Source: Rhyzopertha dominica (lineage: Eukaryota; Arthropoda; Insecta; Coleoptera; Bostrichidae). Taken from it: a stretch of 64,000 nucleotides of DNA. The stretch covers positions 75,826,680 to 75,890,679 of the forward strand of contig QCXZ01000137.1 of NCBI GenBank assembly GCA_025024175.1, written 5' to 3'. The position numbers and the translations under genes were made by a program. Positions 24,535 through 42,856 of this stretch are shown in pieces. The first letter of the stretch is position 1. Every line of letters begins with the position of its first letter. The notes under the pieces were generated by a model, which searched no databases, was not told the origin of the DNA, and was given only the letters and a program-made list of their open reading frames with translations.

Positions 24535-27500
24535 GTAAGTGGAGGTGTATGCAGAACACTAAGAAATAGAAAAAATATGGTGATTTTTAACAACATGCGA
24601 GGCAAATATTTCCGTTATATTCGAAGTTGATGCAGTGTCTTGCGTGTTATGTTATTGAACAGGTAAATAGGTAATAATCCAATCGATGAATGCTCAAAAG
24701 AGGGGTGTAGAGTGCATGGAATGTGCAAGACCTTTTGACTTCAGGACTTCGTTAGTAATAGTTAAATTTCCTATAAAATTGTTTCCATACATAAATATTT
24801 GTCGAATGTCCAACGGCTTTCGAAATATACGATCATCTCTCCGAAAAATTGTCTTGAACGAGTTGGTAGAGCATTAAATTTCCTTCAATTTAGTACTATT
24901 TTATCTCCAACCAAACAAAAGTTGTAGAATTTCTAACATGTAAGTTCATTTTCGATGTTCCTCTAAAATTTGTATGTATACGACAACATTTTAGCAATGG
25001 AAATAAGGTAGCTGCAATTGTCACACAACATAAAAAAATTACAGCATTTCTAACATACACTTATTTTCAAATAATAAAAGCTAATTAAATTTCGTAAAGA
25101 ATTGTCTCTATGCACATCTGTGGAATTCCTAACGGTTTTCCAGGTATAGGTACGTTAATTAAAATCGATATTTTCTTAAAACATAAGATTATTCATCATT
25201 AAATAATATCATTAAAAGGTCTGTACAGTTATTTGGAAGTTTGTTCACTCATAATTTAATACTCGTACTAATACTTTAATTATTAATTTACTACTTTACA
25301 GCCCTGAATAATTTCATTCGTTTATATAATTTATATTGAATTTGAATAAACGTTTCACAAATAAAGTTCTGAAAAATATATTAAATGAAAAAAACAGTAT
25401 ATGACCCGGGTATGAGTTTGGAAGGCTCCTGATGACGGTGCATCTACAGAAAAGTTGGATAAATACGCTCCAACATTCAAGTGGTGCTGACGTTGATATT
25501 GTGAAGACAGCTATATCAAGAGATCGCTGGTAAAATCTGGAAGAGGAAAGGTCAAGGCTGTTGTATATTCAACATTTGCAACACATCGCAAGAGTAAAGT
25601 GGGTTTCGTCAAAATGTACCGGAAGTTCAAAATCGTACTACGTGAAGCTGAGGTATCTGCCAGCGGTTCTTCTTCCTCTCTCATGTACCCATTCATGGAA
25701 TGGCGCTCCAGTCACAGAAAGAATCCTCAATGAGTTCCGCTACAAATCATTTGTCAAAGTAGCTACAAACATGAAGCCTGATCTCTCAACACTTCCTTCA
25801 ACTGAATGCCATTGCCAACACATTTCCAAGTAAACAAAGAACACCACTAGATCATAGATTTATTCGGCATTATTTATTTCCTCGTCAATAAAAAAAATAT
25901 ATGTTTTAAAAAACATCTCTTTTGTGGATGTCATGAATATAAACAAATGTTATGCCCCGGCGACTAAAGAAAATGAACCTCGCCAGTTGTAATTCTAGCA
26001 ACCATAACATTTAAAATAATCTTTTGCTTTTTTCCACTGTCCTTTTAGTACGCTTAGTTTTTACACAGAATTTCAAACAGGAATTCGGTACATGATCTTC
26101 CGATCTTGATTCATAGCCTTCTTAGTTTTCTATTGCGAAATCACTAATCCGGACATCCCAGTATTTAGCAACGCAAACAATTATAACTGCAACATTAAAA
26201 CCTGCAACACAAATGAGGGTCGAAACTCGCAGGCCATAACTTTGAAAAATTTGATTCGAATCGTTCTGAAGCTAAATATATGATTTAAATAAAACTGTTT
26301 TTGTCCTGAACGGGTAGAAAAAATAGTAAGCATTTATCAGATAACTCTGATATCAGATAAAAAAAAATTTGCTTTCGTGTTCTACAGGCTGATGAAAGAT
26401 TGTAATAAAAATATAATCTTTCCTCAATTCGTTCAGAAGTACATAAAATAACATATTTTACAAAATTTCTGAAAGAAAAGGTATCAGGCATCTAGTCATT
26501 ACTAAGCAACCAAAATAACTGCTGAGAAGTATTTCTATTTGTACACCCTTCGCGGTTTGACATTTAAAGAAAAATCGAATGCTATTAATGCATTTATCAG
26601 GTGCGTCTGATTAGCGACAAATGGTCTTCGTTTTTTTGCAGTTAGGTTGGAGTTGTAAGATCAATTTAACTACTACTACTACTACTTCCATTCCGAAAGC
26701 TAATTAAAAACGAATGAATGAAGGCATAAAAATATAAACATGCGAGTTTGATGACTTAACTTAATCGATGCGTTATCTGAAGCTTCTTTGATAAATTTGT
26801 TAATATGAACCTCCGTTAAAATGGTTGTTTTTTTAGCCTTCAATAATAGCGATCGAAGTTTCAAGTATGTGGATATATGCTTAATAATTCAATTATTACT
26901 CTATATATGAAAATTTTATCTTTAAATGAGCTCTAAGAAGTACGTTATTGCAATGTTTTCTGAGAAACACATCGTGTTTTTTATCTTGCTGTAGTCCATG
27001 CATATTTTTATTTCTCTGTTGAGTTTTTGGTAGTAAAGTTAGCATTACTGCTTCCGTTAGTTCTGGAGGAGTTAATTTGTGACAAATCAATAATTTCTGA
27101 GCTGAATGAAGCCTGTGTTTCAAAAACTAAACAGGATTTAAGTATTTATGGGCTTTTATACGATTTATTGTAATAATAAGCTTTTCCTGTAAGATATACC
27201 ATTTATTAAATAATAAAGGATTTATAGCAATGTAAAAATATGTTGCAATGGAATATTTAAATTAATTTTCTGTATCATTTAAAGCTATATCAAGTACGGC
27301 TCTTCTACTCCTAGTTCACCCTAAAACTATAGTTTTGTTATAAAACATACAAATATGAAATTCATTGTTGTTATATGCTGTATACTTATGCACTTGCACT
27401 ATATTTTGGTAAAAATTTTAGTAGCTGTGACTCATTTCGATAAAAATCTTTTTTTTCAATTTTTGGCTTGTCAACAATAATGTTAAGTTGCGCTTCAATT

Positions 27501-27995
27501 AATAAATTCGAATGAGTTATCTGTGGAACTAGAATATACCCGAAAATACTTTTATTTAATACTACATGGTTAGTTATGTCACGAAATGTGAACTTTTAAG
27601 ACATTCCTGCTTTTCATTTTGTTCAAAATACTTTAATAGACACAACAGTACATTTTTTCGAAAATATTTACTATTATTTCATTAAATATAAATAGTATTC
27701 CTATAGATTAGTGCAGTCACAATTAGTAACAGCGGATATTATTCTAAAGTAGTATTCAGACTAAGATATGTCATTAAAGTTATTACATATACTTTATTAT
27801 TACATTAGATGTAATATCTCATGTTTTCTTTTTTTAGTTGGAAATCCTATCAATGTGGAAAAGATAGAGGATCCTACACAGGAGGAAGTCGACCAACTAC
27901 ACGAGAAGTTTGTCATACATTTAACGAGTCTCTTTGAAGAAAACAAACACCGATATCTACAGAACGCTGATAAGATACACCTTGTAATACACTAA
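23673..27995 (+). CDS. Dgat2: DGAT2/MOGAT-family acyltransferase, copy 2 (2 coding exons)
   Basis: Coding exons 23,673-24,534 and 27,838-27,995 join to give 339 residues. Domain order equals that of copy 1: hydrophobic N-terminal hairpin, KNYLFCCFPHG (FPHG in place of HPHG), LFRELCLAIGAVS, VGGAAEAYYCRP, NRKGFVRLALRNGSPLVP and the tail NVEKIEDPTQEEVDQLHEKF. The intron falls at exactly the same codon as in copy 1, and both start just after a 3' splice site, supporting a tandem duplication. Copy 2 has lower G+C in its coding exon. It acts in the ER membrane by family analogy; the exact acceptor lipid is open. It converges on the KMO gene, with about 850 bases between the stop codons. Confidence 0.93.
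24535..27837. other. Intron of acyltransferase copy 2
   Basis: Mostly featureless AT-rich DNA. Around 25,400-25,830 there is a less AT-rich patch; its string DVDIVKTAISRDRW, then a stop and LEEE, resembles the far C-terminus of insect non-LTR elements, but it is too short for a firm call. A short (tac)n run sits near 26,670. Confidence 0.5.
27838..27995 (+). CDS. Dgat2: Acyltransferase copy 2, terminal coding exon
   Basis: Acceptor TTTTTTAG, then the family tail, stopping at 27,993-27,995. An AATAAA hexamer lies at about 28,045-28,050. Confidence 0.92.
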
Positions 27996-28848
27996 GTGCG
28001 ATATTTTTATTTGCTACTAGTTTATAGTTCCTAATATAAATAAAAATAAATTAAAAAAACCCTCTCCTTGTACCTGGTTACATTTTTGCTAGGTAAGCTA
28101 CACGCATATACTTAAAAGATAAAATTACTTACTGGCTTACCGCGATTACAATTTACAACATGAGTTTCTATCGTAATACATTATGTAACAGGTAAATACA
28201 GCTGGAGGCAAAGCCGTTGTAAACAGTAAAGGCGACACTATAATCCACGTTTCGTCATCGCTTCATCTCTTCATTCGCTCAAAAAACCACTTTCGTAATA
28301 ACCGCTCCAATAAAGAGTATCACCATTAAAAAAACGAAGAGAGTGTTTCTGATGACCTGCAAGTAAAGTTTTATGCTGTCAAGTAAATACCATCTATGAT
28401 TTTTTTTTACCACAAGCCTTGAAGTTAACGTTGGATCAAAATAGGATATAAAATGTAACGCACTACATGACTTAACAGAAATTCCATTCTTCAGCTTCAG
28501 TGAAGCATAAAATCTCATAAAACATTTCATTACGCTGTCAACAGATACTTTAACTTAAACTGGTTTAAATAAAATCACACCGTTACACCTGTTTTATATT
28601 AAAGCAATGTTCGTAATTGAGGACGCAGCTCTATTTTCTGCGTCTGGTAAAATACTACCTACTGTTTGATGCAAATTCGAAACAGATCCCCTGAGGCTAA
28701 AACTAACTTAAATTAGCGTTTGGAGCAAGAAACATGCAGCTTTAAGAAATACAGCAAAAGCTCTTATAGACCCTCCATTGAAGCCTTCTTTTTCTCATTT
28801 TTCTCACAATTCATAAATATAAAGATGCGCCCTCCGCTATCACCAATA
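27996..28848. other. Intergenic region between convergent genes
   Basis: Holds the 3' ends of acyltransferase copy 2 (polyadenylation hexamer near 28,045) and, from the other side, of the KMO gene. No further gene is visible. Confidence 0.6.
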
Positions 28849-35830
<6,982 letters not shown>

Positions 35831-36899
35831 CCTTCTGCGACAATGCAACAAAGCTGAATGCAATATAAGGTGGCTGAAAAGGTTTCTCGTAAGGTAATAC
35901 ACACCGCGCAACCTAATATGCACCACTTCTATGGTTTAGTATTTAATTACACAAATACAGTAACGCGAAGGATAATTTTTAAGAGTAATTGAATAATAAT
36001 AAGACACACGTTTTTAATCCGATCTTCCCGTTTATTTATGACAAGGCTATAAATGCCTTAAATAAATTGGAAGAGTAAATTAAAAACAAGTGCCTTATCA
36101 TTCTACAGTAATATAATTTTGCAATTTTTTGTGGAAATTTTATTGCCTGACAAATATTTATTCTTCCGTGAACAAGTTGCCACGAAAAAATTAAAATGAA
36201 CACACCGCAGGAACAATTAAGCAGACGCGACAGAATTAAATTCTTCGTGGCTTAAATTGCCCAAAAATAATTACATTTCTAATTTTATCATAATTTTTAT
36301 TTAATCGGCTGTACTGAAAAATTCGAAAATTACAGTGGCCGATGGTGATAGCTTTACGTATCACGTATTTCTTTTATGTTCAAGTTTGATACAACGCTAA
36401 ATCGTCAATTTTAAATTGAAAGGGTCCAAGTTTTGTCTTTGTTACAAAGTTATTTCTGTAGCCGTCTGGCACCCAGTGCCACCCTTTCAAAAAACTTAAA
36501 TAGCAAGAGGTATCAAGTGACATCACTCTGAAGACTATCAATCTAGAACACTTCCGCTTAAGTTGTAGTTAAGTTTTTTATGGTAAGGATGGACTAAGAA
36601 GTGTTATCTTATCTGCATTGCGGCTGAAGGTGGTAAAATTATTACCTTTCACGCGGTTTTTACTTGATTCCATAAATTATTGTCGTTTAATACACATACA
36701 AGTAAAAACCCGATATTTAAAATGGTTTATAGTACAGAACAGAGTCGAACTAGTAACAGTCTACTGAGAAAACAATACGTGTGCCAGTGTGACTGCTAGA
36801 CTCTTCAACTAAAAACATGTGAAAAAGCTAGTTAGTCGTCGTCAGCACACGACTATAATTGCGAAATTCGAGGAAACTCTTTAGCATATAATGGCGCCC
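35831..36899. other. Upstream flank of KMO, no gene seen
   Basis: Presumably contains the KMO promoter and 5' untranslated region (read leftward), but no specific element can be supported. AT-rich, with no coding signal. Confidence 0.5.
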
Positions 36900-37205
36900 C
36901 GTTGGATTGTCAAGAACCATTACTTTTATACATACAAGACAAAAGCTTTCGAGGAATTACACGACAATGATTGGATTGACGTTTACAATTTTGCGAAAAT
37001 ATTACTGAGCATTTGAGTTTAGTTGGTTTGATGAAAGTGAGTTTATATTGAACAGTGATGTGAACAGGCATTATTACAGTGATACCGACCCACACATTTT
37101 CAGTAAAAATCACGCCGAAATGCNTCAAAAATTGAGCTTTTGGACAGACAAACGGATTATTGGACTATTCTTTAACGTGACATTTATNACTGAAGGGGAA
37201 GTACT
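36900..37205 (+). mobile_element. Mariner transposase fragment
   Basis: A plus-strand frame reads FDESEFILNSDVNRHYYSDT, then PHIFSKNH and, after an N, KLSFWTDKRIIGLFF. This is the first-Asp region and the following VWAGIxGxxIIGPFF-type strand of mariner transposases, with no second half. Two N bases lie inside. It is a relic only. Confidence 0.75.
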
Positions 37206-37259
37206 TTGCTAAATTAATAAACAAAAAAAATACGTATACATTAAAAAGATATTGCACCT

Positions 37260-37560
37260 ACCTCTCTAATTCCTATTTTAGGCAAAGTTTTCGAGATCTT
37301 TTTAAAGAACCAACTTAATAAGTCTGGCATTTTGTGCAATTTGTATTGTTCAATAAAAGTCAATATATCTTTCGAAGTAATCGATCAACAACTATACTGT
37401 TAGGAAACTGTGCAAAATCGTCTTAAATACTTTTTGTTTTTGATGAAAATAGTACGTCGTTACTGGAAAACTATCCCAAACAAGGATGCCAATTCATCAA
37501 TTACGATCAAACAACTTTTAGGTGTATTTATATTATCTATGTAGTCATGACAAAAATAAG
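37260..37560 (+). mobile_element. Possible non-LTR reverse transcriptase fragment
   Basis: A plus-strand frame reads PTSLIPILGKVFEIFLKNQL, like the RPISLLPxLGKVFEKxL motif of Jockey-type reverse transcriptases, followed by weaker similarity and a stop. Directly behind it (37,780-38,040) are unplaced transposase-like words. Short and degenerate. Confidence 0.5.
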
Positions 37561-38189
37561 TGACGATAACAAATTTTTGCCGTCATTTTGACGCTTACTA
37601 ATCAAATTGGTTAACATGTTGCCCTAACTAACAAATTATGGGTTAAATTCAGCTAGAACACGGTAGTGTAATTAAATTCTTGACGACGAAAAGACATTTG
37701 CCAAAGGATAGATAACTATTATGGGGAAGATGCGCCGTCTTGTTTTAGAATAAAATTTCAGTGAAGTAAGGAATCAATTGAAGATGAACCAAGATGCTGA
37801 AGGCATGTTGAAGCAAGCACCAATGAAAACATTCAGAATGTTGAGGTTTCGGCTTTATCACATCGAAAAATAAGATTTTAAATGTCTGCTGCTGAAACGG
37901 GGATATCGGAAGCTACAGTATTAAAATTTTGTATGAAGATTTAGAAATGAATGAATCAGCACGTTGGATTCCTAACAAAAACTGTGTCGGCAACAAATAT
38001 ACGAAGAAAAAAAGGCTTTTTTAAAAATCATAACAGGTGGTGTAACGTGAGTGGGATCCACCAACAAAATATGGTGAAGTTGGTTTCCAGAAACTATTGA
38101 ATACTGGAGGGGTGTTCATAGACTTAGATGGACTGATCCTCAAGTTATTTAATACTCCGAAATGTTAAAAGATTGTCTCTTACGTACAA

Positions 38190-38760
38190 GAAACATCTAG
38201 AAAACGCCAGTAAAAATAATTATTGGCTATAGAAATAACATCCTGCATAAGCTCACTGGTACAGGTTGGGGTGCACATCCAAGTGTACCCCATACTTCTG
38301 CAACTGCCTTGCAGACAGGTTGCTGCATATAAAGCTTAGGAAAACTATCAATCAGCTCCTAATAAGTTTTCTTCGTACTCCTTATATATACACCTTTGAA
38401 GATGGATGATGTTCTGTTCAGCAACTTAAGCAACATGATATATTCAATCAACAGCTTATAAACGATCCTACAGAAAAGGTAGCAGGAACTGACCTCCCGA
38501 AAAAGTCTTGGGTCACTCTGGATTGCCTTCGCACTGGTCATGGGAAATGCAACTTTTTGCTTAATAAATGGGATCCATCTATCAACCCTTCTTGTGAATG
38601 TGGAGATCCCCTCCAACGGTCAACAGATGCCCTCGTACAGTATGTCCTGGTGGTTTTGCGTCTATCCATCGTGTCGATGGAGGTGTTGAAGATTGGCTTA
38701 AGACAATCGAGATCTAATTGGAGTTTTTCTACGGTTTCTCTTAAATAATATCAGTATGTA
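38190..38760 (+). mobile_element. Non-LTR retrotransposon C-terminal remnant
   Basis: Reads NILHKLTGTGWGAHP, then later LPKKSWVTLDCLRTGHGKCN, NKWDPSINPSCECGDP and, one frame over, VEDWLKTIEI. These match the post-reverse-transcriptase tail (KLTGTxWGA ... LNRxRTGxGRC ... CxCG) common in insect Jockey/CR1-like elements. Frameshifts and stops show it is dead. It lies on the opposite strand to the larger element that starts 140 bases downstream. Confidence 0.75.
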
Positions 38761-39567
38761 TCTATTCTGGATAGAGCGTAATTGCGAGATCTTTTATCGT
38801 TGAATTAAAAAAAATTTTTCGGCGCTTTTATACAAGTCGAAAGTAGTCGCTTGAAATTAACAGTAATGTGTAACGTATTAATGATTTTCGTGAGAAAATA
38901 TGTAATAATAATAATAGGACTTTATTTAAACATACTATTGGGCGAAGTCTTATAGCGTAGCTATTCCACTCAACCCAAAATAAAATATAGACTTAGTTCA
39001 ATATGAGAAATAAGCAAACCAAAAACATAAACAACTATAGTACCATGCTTTGACTATAATTACAAGCTAAGGACTTAACTTATACATCATTTGTTTTTTG
39101 AAACTTTCTACATAGCATATTTTAGTAAACAAATCAAAGTGTTCACTATAACATTTTATAGCATTATAAGTAAAAGACCGCGTATATAAGAAAGTTCGGA
39201 AGCTAGGCATTCATAAATGGTGGACATATCTAAGAGATAAATCAGTGCAATGCAAGCTGCGACGACTTATCACGCAAGTATTTTGGCGAAGAGGATCGAA
39301 AGCCACGAAATAAGAATGTTGCAAGGTGGTAATGAAAAAGTTGATCAATTTTTAACCATTTAAGTTGCTGTATGTACTTACTGATATGAGCATACTTTTT
39401 AGTCCAAATATGAATCTGCAGCAGTTATTCTGAACCTTCTGAAGCTTGTATTTATTAACGGCATCAAGACAAGGAAGATATACCGTAAAACAATAAAGTA
39501 AGTGAGGGATTACCAGAGATACGCATAATTTTTTTCTAAGTTTAAAGTTGAGAATAAGATGATTAGA

Positions 39568-40701
39568 TTACAAGAGCTTTAAAGCAACATAACATATTTT
39601 AATAACAAAAGACACGTGATTTTTAAAACGAAGGTCATTATCTATACTTAAAGCAAGACTTTTGATTCCTTCATATACAGGCGGTTGATTATGGTCCACA
39701 TGTACATTAATATTATCCTTCACAAAACATTTTTGTGACGTTTTCGACGCGAAGTATACTACAGAACACTTATTGCTGTTCAACTTTAAGTTAATGTTAC
39801 TAGAACATCCACTAATGTTGCCTAGGTCCTCATTCATTTCTAAGCATGCCCTCTCAATGTTCTGTGGTTTGAAATGATGTAAAATGCAAGTATCGTCAGC
39901 GTATGCCACGCAAGTTGAAAATTTGGGCTTCGAGAGTAAATCAGCGGTGTAAATTAAAAACAAAATTAGTCCCAGGATAGATCCCCGAGTAGCTCCCGAC
40001 GTCACTCTGCCGACATCAGACATTTCGCCACCCAGCAAGACTCGCTGGCACCTATTGAGCAAATAAGATCGGAAGAAATTAACAGAAACCTCATCAAAAC
40101 CGTAGTAAGTCAATTTACTACAAAACAACACATGATCCCGTGTATCAAAAGCTTTCGAAAAATCCAATGAAACCAAAAGATTTGCCCTGCCAGCAACGAG
40201 GGATCCAGTGCACTCGTTCACCAAATTAGTCAACGCAGTTGTTGTACTGTAATGAGTACGAAAACCTGACTGGTTTTCGGGTATAATTTTAGCTTCACAA
40301 ACATAATCATATATTTGTTTATGAAGAAACTTTTCACATACTTTAGACAACACAAGCAAGATGCTGATTGGTCTCAAATCGGATACAGATTTAATTTCAT
40401 TAGTTTTGGACAAAGGACGTATTAAAGCGAGCTTCCACTCATCGGGGTAATAACTGTGCTCGAAACAGAAATTGATAATGTGAGCAACATGGTTGCAAAT
40501 AACAGGGCAACAGAATTTCAACATCTTAGAAAAAACGCCCTCGTGTCCATCTGCATTTGATTTCAAAGCAAGAATAGCATTAGCAACATCTTCAGGGGAC
40601 ATTAATTTAATATAAAATTTAGTATTTTCATTAAAAAGTTTTCTATCAAATTGTTTTACTTCATTGGGACAGTTATTGGATGGGGAAAATACCGTAGTCA
40701 T
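39568..40701 (-). pseudogene. Reverse transcriptase of the non-LTR element (near-intact domain)
   Basis: An open frame of 377 residues. Motifs in order: DLRPISILLVLSKVCEKFLH, NQSGFRTHYSTTTAL, LLVSLDFSKAFDT, the GSILGLILF loop and VAYADDTCILHHF, the last holding the catalytic YADD. Position and motifs fit the Jockey/CR1 clade group. Despite the long frame, the element is 5'-truncated and the frame is broken from the endonuclease part upstream, so independent activity is unlikely. Confidence 0.9.
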
Positions 40702-40913
40702 TTATTTCATTAGCAGAGTACGATGATATGTCACAGGACTTCCCACCTCGCTTGACGTGTAAGTAATTTAGAGTTTTCCACAAATGTTTACTGGAAGTAT
40801 TAATGCTGACTTGGTTTAAATACGCAGTCTTTTCCTTTCTGATAGCGCTAATCGTCATGTTACGACTCTGCTTATGCTGAACCCAATCCTGCAATTTTCC
40901 CGTTCGTTTGTAC

Positions 40914-41320
40914 TTATTTACTTAGTAACTTATTACGTTCTCGCATCATGATCTTAATTGTTGGCGTAAGCCAAGGTGCATATGGCTTGGAGATGTAAGC
41001 GGTTATAAGTGGTGCATGTTTATCAAACAATTTATCAAACAGAATATAGGAATTAAGAAACTTTATTTTATCATTTATATCGGATATGTATAGTATTGTG
41101 TCCCACTTCACCTGTGTTAAGTCAGCATAAATGAATTTTTTGAAATCTCGATATGTGACATATTTAGAAATGTCATGACATTTATTCACACGCAAAGTAC
41201 AATAGATTAGACACTGATCGGACACTAAATCAGCGTTTAAGGTTCCGCACTTCAGCACATCTGCGTTCTTAATAAATATTACATCAAGCAAAGTTGAAGT
41301 ATGCCTGTTAATTCTAGTTC
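40914..41320 (-). pseudogene. Endonuclease C-terminal part of the non-LTR element
   Basis: Reads TRINRHTSTLLDVIFIKNAD, then LVSDQCLIYCTLRV and later KPYAPWLTPTIKIMMRERNK. This is the end of an AP-like endonuclease and the spacer before the reverse transcriptase. The normally invariant SDH motif is SDQ, replacing the catalytic His. The N-terminal two thirds of the domain are absent. Confidence 0.85.
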
Positions 41321-41365
41321 ATATAATTCATTCATATTTTGACGCAAATAAAAATAATTCAACTA

Positions 41366-42525
41366 GAGATTTGGTAAGGGATAGTGGCTACAGTTTGTGC
41401 ACAATTTGGAGGATTTTAAGAAAATATAAGTTTGTACCTTATAAGTACCGACCAGTGCAAACTTTATTACCTGGCGACACTGCAAGAAGAGTAATTTTTT
41501 GTCAGTGGTTGGTAGATATGTGGATGCATAATCCCAATATTTTAAAGAATGTTCTTTGGACTGACGAAGCAAATTTTTCGAATCGGGGTATGTTTAATCG
41601 AAAAAACATGCATTATTGGTCTAGTGAAAATTTATTTATTCCTCATCCTAGAAACCCACAAGGACATTTTAGTGTTAATGTTTGGTGTGGGCTGATGGGC
41701 AGGCAAGTAATTGGGCCAATTTTTTATGAAGGCACATTGACTGGAAAGAGATACGTCGACATGCTTTCAGCATTACTCGAAAATTATTTGGATGATAACA
41801 ACTTAGAGACTCGGACCCAATATATATTTCCAACAAGATGGAGCCCCTCCCCATCGCCTTCAGGAAGTAAGAGCGCTGTTAGAGAAATGTTTTGAAGATA
41901 GGTGGCTGGGAACAGATGGTCCTATACCTTGGCCCCCAAGATCTCCTGACATAACTCCATTAGATTTTTACTTTTGGGGTTATGATGAAGTCTACAAGAG
42001 GAGATATGCGAACCTGATAGAACTGAAAAACAATATTAGACGCATTATACGATCCATTGACGGCAGAATAATTTTTAGAGTTACTGCTCAACGAGTACTG
42101 AAAAATGTCCGAAAATGTATTGAAGAAAATGGCGATGTTTTCGCACACCTAATGTAAGTTTCTTTATTATTTAAGCTAAAATAAAATACGTTATAAAGAA
42201 ACAAATTTTTTGTTTAGAAATTACATAACCTACTTGTCTAAATGACAAATATGGTTATAATTCGGTTATTTTCAATTTTAGGACTACATCGTAAAGGAAC
42301 ATTTTTGTTCTATGGACAATTTGCAAACTTTTTATTGAAAAATATATAGGGTGTTCCATTAAAATAAAAGACATTTCTTTTATTTTCTCGGAAATGCTAT
42401 GTTCAATTGTTTTTCTGCTTCCACCATCTTAATCAGTAGAAAAAGTACTATTACTTTGCCAATTTAACCGACTCTATGATAATAAAAAAGTTAGCAATGG
42501 TGCGCACTTAATTTAGAACACCCGG
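41366..42525 (+). mobile_element. Mariner-like element, 5' part missing, DD41D
   Basis: Encodes most of a transposase on the plus strand and ends at a mariner-style terminus (rightmost bases reading taatttagaacaccc). The left terminus and N-terminal DNA-binding half are gone at the junction with the minus-strand non-LTR element. The right end lies about 190 bases before the start codon of the large thioredoxin-like gene. Confidence 0.85.
41371..42157 (+). pseudogene. Mariner transposase, single frameshift, catalytic triad present
   Basis: Frame one (41,371 to about 41,815) has WTDEANFSN (first Asp) and SVNVWCGLMGRQVIGPIFY. After one frameshift near 41,815 the rest reads QQDGAPPH (second Asp), then WPPRSPDITPLDFYFWG (third Asp) and runs open to the stop at 42,155-42,157. 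Forty-one residues lie between the last two Asp residues. It is the best preserved transposase here but lacks its N-terminus. Confidence 0.9.
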
Positions 42526-42714
42526 TATATCTCAAACAAAATTTTTTTGGATATGTCGTGTATCAGAAGAAGATTCAACCTTTCCACCTGTCGTCCCAGT
42601 TTACGGTGCACTATTTTATCTGCAGTTGTGGGAGACATCTAAGCATAGCACAGTAGGTGAGGCGGTGGGAGTGTAACAGCAGCACAGCGTCGCGACGCCT
42701 CAGTGGACGGCAGC
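42526..42714 (+). promoter_or_regulatory. Likely promoter and 5' UTR region of the thioredoxin-repeat gene
   Basis: Base composition rises sharply toward G+C from about 42,590 and stays high through exon 1 (to about 42,960), unlike the surrounding DNA. It lies between the end of the mariner and the first ATG. No clear TATA box was found. Assigned by position and composition only. Confidence 0.4.
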
Positions 42715-42856
42715 ATGTGGTGGTGGCTACTGCTCGTGGCGCTAGCGACGGCCAAGCGCGCCCCGCCGACCCAGCAGGAGCCCGTCATCGAGGAGGTCAC
42801 CGCGAAGCAGCTGGAGCGCGTGCTGGACGAGAAGGACTATGTGGCCGTGTTCTGGT
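42715..42856 (+). CDS. Thioredoxin-repeat gene exon 1: signal peptide and first half-domain start
   Basis: ATG at 42,715. Encodes a Trp/Leu-rich signal sequence ending around ALATA, then EEVTAKQLERVLDEKDYVAV and FW. Donor GTAAGT after phase 1. An in-frame GTG 12 bases upstream is not needed as a start. Strongly GC-rich. Confidence 0.88.

Larger units (their letters stand above)
38902..41365 (-). mobile_element. 5'-truncated Jockey/CR1-type non-LTR retrotransposon
   Basis: On the minus strand the order is: end of the AP-type endonuclease (about 41,320-40,914), linker, reverse transcriptase (40,701-39,568), 3' region, then a trinucleotide tail (TAT/TTA repeats; taa run on the plus strand at 38,902-38,916). 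The 5' half of the endonuclease is missing. It ends against the mariner at 41,366, so one insertion has cut the other. Confidence 0.9.

Noticed and set aside
25511..25833. 90-codon frame in acyltransferase copy 2 intron
   Set aside because: No recognisable domain; the neighbouring ISRDRW/LEEE words hint at a non-LTR C-terminus but cannot be extended.
37780..38040. Possible transposase N-terminus (words like NENIQNVEVSALSHRKI)
   Set aside because: Stops in every frame and similarity too weak to separate from chance.
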